A DNA stretch of 64,000 nucleotides. Source: Sipunculus nudus. Its lineage: Eukaryota; Annelida; Sipuncula; Golfingiida; Sipunculidae. The stretch's first letter is position 1; the number at the start of each line of letters is the position of its first letter. Position numbers and translations under genes: made by a program. Below, one piece after another: positions 1 through 8,700 of the stretch. The notes beneath the pieces were generated by a model. That model saw only the letters and a list, made by a program, of their open reading frames with translations. It was not told the origin of the DNA and ran no database searches. The stretch is taken from NCBI GenBank assembly GCA_026874595.1, contig CM049311.1, positions 75,650,453 through 75,714,452 on the forward strand, written 5' to 3'.

Positions 1-236
1 GTCAGTTTATACTACTCCGCCATTGACAAAAAATTTACGTCAACCAACATATGCCTTATTGAAATGTCACTCCTATGCATGTTTTTATACGAAATTTGTT
101 TTGAAATTGTGCGGGCCGGTCGTAAAGCATATATTTATAATGCAAAGTTCATGGATTTAAGAAGCAAGGTCAAGACCATCAGCTTCTTTTGACCAAAGAA
201 TCTTACCTGCTGCGATTGAATTATTCTTATTCATTA

Positions 237-478
237 TGTCGGGTTGTAAATGTATAATCCCGCATAGAACGACTTTTCTGGATTCCTGCGGAATTCTAAT
301 AACAACAAATCAACACAGTCACACAGCACAACAAACAAAGTGCACAGTACCTGGATACCACCACTGTCACGGCGATAAGTCATTTAAAATGTATAAGCCG
401 GACGAACAGAACATCCGTGTGCACAATAAAACAATCATCTCTAAGACCGCTGCACACAATAAAAGGACACCTGTAACA
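237..478 (-). repeat. Probable 3' LTR of the gypsy element
   Basis: The minus strand starts TGTTACAGG at 478, immediately after a purine-rich tract, as expected for a 3' LTR. The other boundary is a guess: the plus strand has TGT at 237-239, which gives a TGT...ACA unit of about 242 bp. No second LTR copy was found upstream of the integrase for comparison, so length and left edge are unverified. An 85-codon plus-strand frame across this stretch is treated as chance. Confidence 0.4.
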
Positions 479-479
479 A

Positions 480-490
480 TCCCCCTCCTG
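480..490 (-). other. Polypurine tract of the gypsy element
   Basis: The minus strand reads CAGGAGGGGGA directly before the TG of the putative LTR. A purine run at this position primes plus-strand synthesis in LTR retroelements. The position and composition fit; function is inferred. Confidence 0.55.
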
Positions 491-543
491 TAAAAAAAAT
501 GTTTTTTTCAAAACTTTCTTTTTGCAATCACAATCACTAAATG

Positions 544-621
544 ATTACAATATTTCAAGAAAACATCTTATTTACAACATTACATAAACATCTCGTTTAC
601 AACATTTCATAAACATCTCGA
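544..621. repeat. Three 25-bp tandem units
   Basis: Three consecutive units of about 25 bp resembling TTTACAACATTACATAAACATC fragments lie between the end of RNase H and the polypurine tract. The two units nearest RNase H are almost identical; the third is more diverged. They are part of the element's 3' untranslated region. Confidence 0.7.
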
Positions 622-1200
622 TAAGCAATCAGCAAGTACATTGTCTTTCCCTTTAATGTGTTTGATTTCAAGGTTGTAATCTTGTAAGAACAAACTCCAT
701 CTCAACAATCTTGGATTTTTACACTTCAATTTGTCATGAACGTGGGGGGGATTGTGATTACTGAAGACACTGATAGGCTTGACTGATGGAGTAACATAAA
801 CTTCAAAATGTTGAAATGCCAAAATCAAAGCCAAACATTCTTTTCCAATAGTGGAGTAGTTTTCTTGGTTTGCATTAAACCTTCTTGAGAAATAACAAAT
901 TGGATGATCTTTGCCATCATTGCCTTCTTGTAACAACACAGCACCAGCAGCAGTATCACTAGCATCTACAGCTAACTTTAAAGGTACAGAAAATTCCGGA
1001 GCTACCAAAACTGGTGAACTTTGCAGAATTGCTTTGAAATTCTGAAATACATTTTCACACTGAACATTCCATACAAACCCTTGTTTCTTCTTTGACAAAT
1101 TAGTCAAAGGTTCAGCTACAGCAGAAAAATTTTGACAAAACTTCCTGTAGTATCCAACCATACCAAGAAAACGCATTATTTGCTTTTTGTTTTCTGGTCT
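607..1200 (-). pseudogene. Ty3/gypsy RNase H domain, inactivated
   Basis: This is the RNase H domain that would degrade the RNA strand of the RNA-DNA hybrid during reverse transcription. It continues in frame from the RT ORF after a stop near 1224. Visible in order: FLGMVGYYRKF (RT connection), a W-x-x-x-C-x-x-x-F block, LAVDASD, GAVLLQEG, the CYFSRRFN region, STIGKECLAL, and the C-terminal GKDNVLADCLSR. The usual T-D-H-N block reads SNHN, so an acidic residue normally used in catalysis is replaced by Asn. It ends a few codons after LSR, as is usual for gypsy pol proteins that end at RNase H. The domain call is secure; inactivity is inferred from the substitution and the upstream stops. Confidence 0.88.
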
Positions 1201-2020
1201 AGGAAATGCAGAAATGGCACTTAACTAAGCATCAACAGGTTTAACCTGACCCTGCCCTACAATATGACCCAAAAATGTTACTTGTGCATGATAAAACTCA
1301 GATTTATCTAAGTTGATGGTCAGACGTGCTTCACTGAGTCTTATGAAGAGGTCGCGAAGAATTTGCAGATGTTTTTCCCAGGTGTCGCTGTACAAGATGA
1401 GGTCATCAATATATGCGTCGCAGCCCTGAATGTCCCTGACAACCATATGGATGAGGCGCTGGAATGTGGCTGGCGAGTTCTTCATGCCAAACGGCATAAC
1501 TTTATACTGGTACAGTCCTTGCGGCGTCACGAATGCCGAGACTTCTTTCGCTTGTTCTGTCAGCGGAACTTGCCAGAATACTTTTAGTAAGATCATCGAT
1601 CCTCAGAATCGGGAACGTGTCAGTCTTGGTGACAGAGTTCAGTTTTCGATAATCAGTGCACATACGGTAACTTCCATCAGGTTTTGGCACAAGAATACAT
1701 GGTAAACTCCAGTTACTGTTACTAGGTTCAATAAAATAATTTTCCAGCAAATATTGAATCTCCTCCTGTAGATACTTTTGCTTTTATGGATTCAGTCTAT
1801 ATGGATGCTGCTTGACTGCGCTTGCCTCGCCAACATCGACGTCATTGCATAATATGTTAGTTTGCGTTGAAATGTCACTAAACAAATGGTCATAATTCCG
1901 CAGCAGGTTCTTGAGGTCTTGTTGTTGTTGTGCGCTAAGGTGTGACAGTTTGGCATCCAGGTTGTTAAGCACGTCTGAGTTATTAAAATGGTACTGTACA
2001 ACACTGAATGTATACATCAC
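1201..2020 (-). pseudogene. Ty3/gypsy reverse transcriptase, frameshifted and interrupted
   Basis: This is the reverse transcriptase of the same pol. From 2020 downward the reading shows a linker, then FSDISTQT (a gypsy-typical entry motif), YRLNP, a TAA stop at 1783-1781, LVPKPDGSYRMCTDYRKLN, FPILRIDD, and a frameshift with an apparent small deletion near 1596 that removes much of motif A. It then resumes at FWQVPLTEQAKEVSAFVTP, with MPFGMKNSPATFQR, the active-site AYIDD, and LGHIVGQGQVKPV, followed by a TAG near 1224. The upstream integrase is in another frame, with a stop between them near 2025. YIDD is intact, but the motif A damage and stops make this a pseudogene. Confidence 0.9.
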
Positions 2021-2040
2021 ACTTAATTACAATCAGTATC

Positions 2041-3195
2041 TACTTTAACTGGGTGAGGGTCAGTTTTTACACAATTAACAGCAGTAACATTTTGTACAAC
2101 ATCTGATGTGCTATTTCTGTCATAATATGGTTTCAACATGTTAATATGGCACAGTTGTTTCTTCTTACGTCTATATGGTGTCAACAGTATGCAATTTTAA
2201 CCACTGACTTTCTTTTCAACAATGTAAGGACCAAAATACCTAACTTGCAGAGGACTGCCAGGGATGAGAAGTAAGGTTAGGACCTTTTCACCAGGCTCAA
2301 ACGTCCTACTTACAGTGTGCTTGTCCTAATTTGTTTTCATTTTACTTTGTGCAGATTTTAGATTTGACTTTGCAATCTTACAAGCATTGTGTAGTTTAGT
2401 GCGAAAGTCTGAGACATACTGCAGTAAACTAAGAGAATCAGGATTTTCACACAAGAGTTTTTCTTTAAGCAGTTTCAATGGAAGTTCAGTTCGCGGTCCA
2501 TGTCCGAAAACTGGTTCAAAGGGACTGAATCCCAAAGACTCTTGAAAGAATTCTCTAACAGCAAACAACAATAGATGGATTCCTTCATCCCAGTCTTTCT
2601 GTGTGTCATAGCAATAAGTCCTGATCATGTTTTTAAATGTCTGGTGAAAACGCTGGAGGGCGCCCTGACTTTCAGGAAGGTATGGCGAAGAGATGTTCTG
2701 TTTTATACCTAGCTCAAGCATAACTTGTTGGAATAAGCCAGACATAAAATAAGACCCTTGGTCTGACTGGACGGATTTTGGTAATCCAAAAGTTGTAAAA
2801 AAAAACTTGGTCAGAGCTTTGACAACACTTTTGGCATTAATTATGCGCAATGGTATTGCCTCAGGGAACCTGGTAGATGAGCACATAATTGTCAGCAAGT
2901 ATTCATGTCCAGATTTTGTTTTTGGCAGTGGTCCAACACAATCAACAATAATCCTACTGAATGGATCCTCGAAAGCAGGAATAGGCCTAAGGGGGGCCTT
3001 AGAAGTATTCTGATTGGGCTTGCCTACCATCTGGCATGTATGGCATGATTTACAATATTGAACAACATCTTTCCTGAGGTTAGGCCAATAGAAGTGTGTA
3101 CTAACTTTCTGATAAGTTTTATTTATACCTAAATGGCCAGACAAGGGAGCCTCATGTGCCATGCTTAGAACTTCACTGCAAAAGCTTTTGGGCAT
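2041..3195 (-). pseudogene. Ty3/gypsy integrase upstream of RT, with GPY/F module
   Basis: This is the integrase that would insert the cDNA into the genome. The open part is 289 codons (3195-2326). Residue numbers from its first Met: an N-terminal zinc-binding H14...H21...C51-x2-C54, a catalytic core with D85 (IIVDCVGP) and D145 (SDQGSYF), and the third catalytic position at 181, where SQGALQRFH has Gln instead of the expected Glu. D145 and Q181 are 35 residues apart, the classic D,D(35)E spacing. After a TAG at about 2325 the frame continues to 2041 with a GPY/F-like C-terminal module (RYFGPYIVEKKVSG, an in-frame TAA, then CHINMLKPYY). It then runs directly toward the RT with no LTR between. 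Confidence 0.9.
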
Positions 3196-3289
3196 TATTA
3201 TTTGATGTTAGATATATACACCTCTTCTAGACGCAAAATGCCTAGATTAGAACTATTGGAACTAAATATTTTAACTGTTTGAAAAAAAC

Positions 3290-3533
3290 TTGGTTTGAAT
3301 TTTTAGCGAATCTGTCAGCTTATGCAACAAAGCAATCTGTGTGGCGTTGTCCATCTTCCGTCGTCCGTCGTGCCTCATAGCTATCTCAAAAAGGTCAGGA
3401 GCTAACATCAAATCTCTGCATTGATTGGACTTACCCACCTGAAATATTGCATGTATATACATCATGGAAAGCTTTCTTGATTATATGTCAGGTGGCGCCA
3501 CCTACATTCACGTAAACGCTGCAGATAGGGTAT
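3290..3533 (-). repeat. Dispersed repeat with GGTGGCGCCACC palindrome
   Basis: Read on the minus strand, this stretch has the palindrome GGTGGCGCCACC (3491-3502), then AAGAAAGCTTTCC, a TTTCAGGT...GGT segment, and a GACGGACGACGG-rich end near 3350-3375. The same order (palindrome, GAGAAAGCTTTCC, TTTCAGGTTGATAGGTC) occurs on the plus strand at 17.70-17.83 kb, and the palindrome with its flank again at 18.0 kb. It abuts the 5' break of the gypsy element. It is a multi-copy repeat of unknown class. Confidence 0.7.
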
Positions 3534-3639
3534 TGTAATGTTAGGGTTGTTTTAAGAATAAATTATAGTTATTTGTAAACAAAAAAACACTGACTTCTTT
3601 ATTCATTCCCCTAGACATTTCACGCTACCTAGTGTTACA
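3534..3639. repeat. 106-bp segment with imperfect terminal inverted repeats
   Basis: It begins TGTAATGTTAGG and ends CCTAGTGTTACA, so the ends are 12-base inverted repeats with three central mismatches. The minus-strand copy would start TGTAACACTAGG and carries an AATAAA. This could be a small DNA-element remnant or an LTR fragment. No target duplication was found. Confidence 0.4.
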
Positions 3640-4029
3640 GAATCTCCTTGACAAAATTTATATTCATCACACATATGTGATCTGTTGATATTAGTTTTCG
3701 TAACAATATGTGATAAGTGATTTTTTATACATATGAATGGTTACCTGTCAGGAATTCAGGAGATTTTCCCGAATACTGTTGCAGTCACCGATGATGTCAT
3801 CCGTAATAATTGATTTTGATAGCGATGTTGTATATTATTTTAGAAGTTAAACTCAGAAAAGGGGGCATTTTAGAGATATAATATTGTAATAATATAGACT
3901 GAGTAAAATATCCAGTAAAATGGGAAAAGTGCCAAAACCCCGGTTAACTGTGATAGTCTATATTATGTGCTTACGTCTGCAAATCTAATTTAATGTCATG
4001 TTTAAATTATTATGTAAACAATTATTTCT
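3640..4029. other. No recognised feature
   Basis: AT-rich sequence without an ORF or motif I recognise. Confidence 0.6.
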
Positions 4030-4735
4030 GGCGTCTTTACTATACCATATAGTGTAGACGGGGATGTATTTCCGTAGGAATTTGATGCCCAAATTCCGAA
4101 AATGACTGATTTAGCAAAAACAGGATATGAACTAATGGAAAATGTTAGATAACAAATTTTCATATCCCTCTAACACCGAAACTCCAAGATGGCCGCCTTC
4201 ACCCTTGGGAATTATTGAGTGTTGGGGATATAGTGTACTTGCACGTGTAACAAAACGACGTTTTCTTATGAATTGAACAAGCTAGTGCTTGCTTTCATTT
4301 TATTTTCACTTAAGCTGATGAATGAATGCAGGTTATATTTATTTTTATGCACCCTATGACCCCAAGGAATCCAAGATGGCCACCACTGCAGTCTTAACAT
4401 GGAGATAATGCTATTATACTGAAATTGTCTCTGAAAACTTAATGATATTGGATCGATTTTCCAAGTCTTTGAATGTATTCTGTCGATTGCAACTAAAAAG
4501 GAGTTTTTTATGAGCTCTGTGACCCCTTGGAATCCAAAAGGGCGGCCATGGCAAAGTTAACATATAGATAATGATAAAACTTAATGATATTAGATAATTG
4601 GATGGATTTATACTTTTTTTGTGTTCTGTTAATTAATTGCAACTAACCAAGAGTTGTCAGAAGTTACAGAGGGTACGCAGGGTCAAAGTCAAATGTATAA
4701 CTATAATATTTTAAAGCATAAAAAGAACTTGGGCA
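4030..4735 (-). repeat. Dispersed repeat with internal tandem 'ccaagatggc' units
   Basis: Three diverged units marked by CCAAGATGGC-like motifs lie near 4191, 4371 and 4533, about 165-180 bp apart, each followed by related 'gataatg...aaacttaatgatatt' sequence in the later units. The left end, read on the minus strand, matches 8.53-8.69 kb on the plus strand: 'ggcggccatcttgga', then 'ttgttatctaacattttccat'. The outer end carries a GGTCAAAGTCAA run, mirrored by TTGACCTTGACCTTG at 8.38 kb. This is a multicopy element of unknown class. Confidence 0.7.
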
Positions 4736-5904
4736 CTACACTGTTATATGTTATGTGATATGATCAAAAGAAAATATACCTGATGAAACTGATGCTCGTG
4801 ATCTCTTTTTTATATTGCTGATTCTCTCATAGTAGAACTACATGGTCTAGGTGCCTACCATATTACAGCAAAACAAACATTTAGAATCAATTTATGTGAT
4901 TATATCGAAGATTCCAAGATTCCAAAAGCTTTGCTTGTGGTCTTGATACAAAAATATTCATGTCATATTAAACTATTCAAAGTTCCTTGTAGAATACGCT
5001 CCCGAGGCAGCGGAAATCTTGCGCTTCTAATGAAGCTACAGATTTTCGCGCTGCCTGTTTTGACCGTTTATGATACACTTAAACACCAGGTGGTGCACAT
5101 GGGCCTGTCTGTTAAAAAAAACTGCTGATGTGACGAGCAGCCTACACAATGCAAGTCAACCTACACTCGACAGGCATCAGGCTCCGCCCAGAAACCACGT
5201 GCGGAGCAATTCTCTCTGAGCCTGTGGCCTGTCCAAACGGTCGCCGGGGCGATGAGCTCTCACTCAAAATGAAAACAACAACATCGGCTCCGTGTATTCC
5301 TCGCTTCGCAGGTAAACCGTGTTGTATTCAGCACACGGTCTCGTCTGATTGGGCCAAAAAACATGCTCCCCTCTGGTGTATATATTCAAGATACAAGGTC
5401 ATAACATACAGCGCTTACGATATAGGTAGTTGGCCTATGCGTAACTATATAGTTTATCTTAATGTGAGCTGAAACAGGTCTTGTTGTTACAAATTATAGA
5501 TAATAAAGGTACTTCTAAAAGCTAAAAGGAGACAAATAATGCACACACAAAAAATAATCAGCCATATTTGATCAGCAGAAAAGAAGGCACATCTGCATAT
5601 TAAAAATGGCATATGAGTACACATTATTCCTAAAGGAAAGTTTGTACATTACAGGAATACAAATATCTCTACGGTACACTTGTTGGATAAAACGGACCAT
5701 GTAGATCCGGGCATAAAAGCCAACACCAAGGATTTTTTATATTATTTTTTTTTTTGGGGGGGGGGGGAGGTATCCGCCTCCATTTTAATGCAAACTTAAC
5801 TACATACATGTACATCTGCTTGATTTCTATTCCGGTTACGGAGTTGGTGACAGGGCAGTATCACATGCTTCCTCTCATTTTGTCTTGGCGTTCACCAAGC
5901 CCTA
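4736..5904. other. No recognised gene; GC-richer patch and G-run
   Basis: About 5.00-5.37 kb is by eye richer in G+C than its surroundings. It holds two short plus-strand frames (4931-5128, 5149-5472) that I do not recognise and do not support as genes. A T-run followed by about 13 G's lies near 5747-5767. Confidence 0.5.
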
Positions 5905-5919
5905 ATGACTACTGCACCT

Positions 5920-6065
5920 ACGGGTTCTAGGTGCGTAATCACTCCCATTGCTGGGTCATACCACCAAGGATCCCCCGAAAGGCGCACTCGTTTGGGAGTT
6001 AAGCACGGCCGTTGGGCACGACCTTCCCATTACGCCTGGATGGAATCACTGTCGAGTGTGCATCA
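5920..6065 (+). pseudogene. 5S rRNA-like sequence (relic or 5S-derived SINE head)
   Basis: The order of short blocks recalls metazoan 5S rRNA and its internal promoter: CATACCACC near 5958, GGGAGTTAAGCACGG (compare the box A region GGAAGCTAAGCAGGG) near 5994, and ATTACGCCTGGATGGAATC (compare the box C region TACTTGGATGGGAGACC) near 6030. The stretch between differs strongly and the usual ends are missing, so it is not a functional 5S gene. It could be a diverged 5S pseudogene or a 5S-derived (SINE3-type) fragment. Similarity was judged by eye only. Confidence 0.35.
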
Positions 6066-6070
6066 ACAAG

Positions 6071-8309
6071 GGGATGCAAATGCCATAATAATGTAAATCA
6101 TCAGCTGTTTCTCATGTTACTTGATTCTTTTCCCAGTCTGGGTTGGTGTCGGCTATTACTCTTACATATGTGCTCTGCCTTGACTGCAGGAGTCATTGAA
6201 TTTGCAAAGTTAAACATAGTCTTCCATATCAATTATTTATAAGGAAAATTAAATTTGTGTTATTTTGTGACTTTATAACTTGGAAACACATGAATCAACA
6301 TGTGATATACAATTGAATGTATGGACCGTGCAGTTTATTTCCTAAGTTTTTAACTTGTAAAAATATAAATATTAAAGCTAAACCCCACTTAGGTTAAACC
6401 ACATTATCCAAAAACATTTAATGGAGTAATATTTATTGAGCAGAAAATCCTAATATTTCTTACGTGAATAATGGCGGCCTAAAAATATTTCTCTTAAATT
6501 GCATATTTAAAACTTTCTCCCGATACAGGAGGCATTATTTATATCAAGGTTTTCATATCGTGTGCACAGAGAAACGTTGGGAAGAAAACGTTTGAGGCTT
6601 TTATCATGCGATTATACTACCTTGTTATTACAGGTGTTTTGATTCATGAATTGACTATTGAATCAACATATTTTTGAATTTCAATGTCTTTAATCCCCCG
6701 ATATTACCAACGATATTACCAACGTGTATATCAGCTATGCAATTAAGAGTATGATCATGCAGTAGAGTGTTTCTATATAAAGGAGGGAACCTTCACCAGA
6801 GATCTTCCATTGTTTCTCGAATTCAAGAAGAGCGGCGCAGATTGCCCAGTTTAACACTTAATCTCTTACACAGCATCATCGGCCTCCGTAGTTGCATCGT
6901 CAATGGTTTCACCAAAGAATTTATATAATAGGACTGTAGCAGAAAAAATTGTATTTCCGATGTTCCCACTGACTGTCTTTCAGGCATTGCTGTGCCTTAG
7001 GACATAATATAATACATAAATTATATGTTATATAATACAAGATCAATCCATGTTGACTTCACCTGCATACACGTATATGGTCACTTGAAACAGTTATCCT
7101 TCTATTACATATTCCACTGCCCATCTAAATATTATTCGAATACGTTCTAAGCGTATCTTATAACCAGCTGCTGTGGCATTCTGGTTTTCTAAGCACGCGC
7201 ATCTTCTTGTTGATAGTTATTCCTGATATTATCATCCGTGGTAATGGTATCTAAATCTTGAGGTGCTTTGTCCCGATTATCCGACATTAACTGACGGGGT
7301 TCTTAAAGATACATGTATTTGAATTTGCCAGATGCTGTTTACATGTACACACTTAATTTTTTACGGACCGAATCAGTATGACACTGTACACGTGCAGATG
7401 TGTTGTCTTCTTTTGTCAGTGCAGCATATTTTTCTGTTATACTATTTCCATCATTTTGTGACAATTACAATAATAGCACTTTTCCGCCTATAATCAGGTA
7501 AACTCAAAAGATATTCAGACAATGGTTTTTAATGCTCCTCGAAGTGTACCAGTTAACAGGCCATAGATTGTTCCTGTAACAGGATCAACAAAGCTGTTTT
7601 AATCTTTTTTATCACTACCTACACAAATTGATTTCAAAATGTTTGTTTGGCATTAATACTGTTGGCGATTGATACTAAGCAATAAATCAGCAGAGAATCA
7701 GCAATATGTGAAATATGTAGCACGTACATCAATTTCATGTTTTAAAGGGACCATATCACCTTTATATCCTAAAGATATCCCTTGGAGAATTTATTCAAAA
7801 ATGGCCAGAAAACGTTAATATCACTCACACAGGCTCCTTGTTTTGTTAATATCAACGTGTTGATGATGTGTGGAGGGCCCGCAAAAATAAAACAAATTCA
7901 ACAATGGCATCGGACAGCAAGTCGGATAGGCGAGAGTTTTGCAAATGGCGTTTTGCAACAAATAACCTTTTGTGCCTCAGCAAATACGCCATATACCATA
8001 TTAGGTTTCATTTGTCCCCTTTGGCAACATTGCTGTGTTTATAAACATGTTATTGATCAACAAGTTCATACATCCTTCACGGAGGTATTATAAGAACTTT
8101 CCAAAACCAGAATTACCTTTAGATCATTAATATATACACAGAGAAGCCAGAAATCACAAATTCTCTTTCAAAATGTAGGTGAATGGGTACCTTTAAGGTG
8201 CATTTGAAAACTATATTACAGTATCTTTGTGTAATGTATTTTAAAATCGTCCCTATGATATATTATTCTGCCAAATATTAATACTGTTGACTATTTGAAA
8301 ACCATATAT
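6071..8309. other. No recognised feature
   Basis: AT-rich sequence. A 103-codon plus-strand frame at 7782-8093 has no motif I recognise and is treated as chance. Confidence 0.55.
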
Positions 8310-8700
8310 TACATTATATATGACAGCGTAGTACCCAAGATGTCTAATGTTATTTTTAAGATCGAGGGTTGGTAAATAAGTTTGACCTTGACCTTGAATA
8401 CCCTCTCTAACCTTTGGACAGCTCTTGAGTAGTTGGTATTACCAGTACACATTCAAAATCTTATAAATCGATCCAATATTATTCATTTTGATGCGATGGT
8501 TACAAAATCAAAGCAATATCTAGCCTTTTTTATTATGATGGCGGCCATCTTGGATTTTTGTGGGGTCAGGGGGTTGATAAAATTTGTTACCTAACATTTT
8601 CCATCAGATTACACCTAAATGAAGTGAAAACAAGTGTTATCCCAATTTGGGCATTCAATTCCTACGGGAGTGGGATTTTGCTACATGAGCGACTACACTA
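8310..8700 (+). repeat. Inverted partner of the 4.0-4.7 kb repeat
   Basis: It starts near TTGACCTTGACCTTG (8381) and includes 'gatggcggccatcttgga' (8538) followed by 'ttgttacctaacattttccatcag'. These match the reverse complement of 4.09-4.20 kb. Only one 'ccatcttgg' unit is present here, against three in the other copy. Confidence 0.7.

Larger units (their letters stand above)
237..3195 (-). mobile_element. Decayed Ty3/gypsy LTR retrotransposon with integrase-first pol order (Gmr1-like)
   Basis: On the minus strand this locus reads, 5' to 3', integrase (3195 to about 2041), reverse transcriptase (2020 to 1225), RNase H (to 607), a short AT-rich tail, a polypurine tract (about 490-480) and a probable LTR starting TGTTACAG at 478. 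The motifs are of Ty3/gypsy type, but the gene order is the one normal for Ty1/copia. That combination is known from the Gmr1-like gypsy lineage. The copy is dead: it has in-frame stops, at least two frameshifts, and substitutions at catalytic positions in integrase and RNase H. Gag, protease and the 5' LTR are not visible upstream of 3195, where an unrelated dispersed repeat begins, so the copy appears 5'-truncated. Confidence 0.8.

Noticed and set aside
236-493. 85-codon plus-strand frame
   Set aside because: It lies inside the putative LTR of the minus-strand gypsy element and has no recognisable domain.
1363-1705. Plus-strand frames opposite the RT
   Set aside because: Antisense shadows of the clear minus-strand RT reading.
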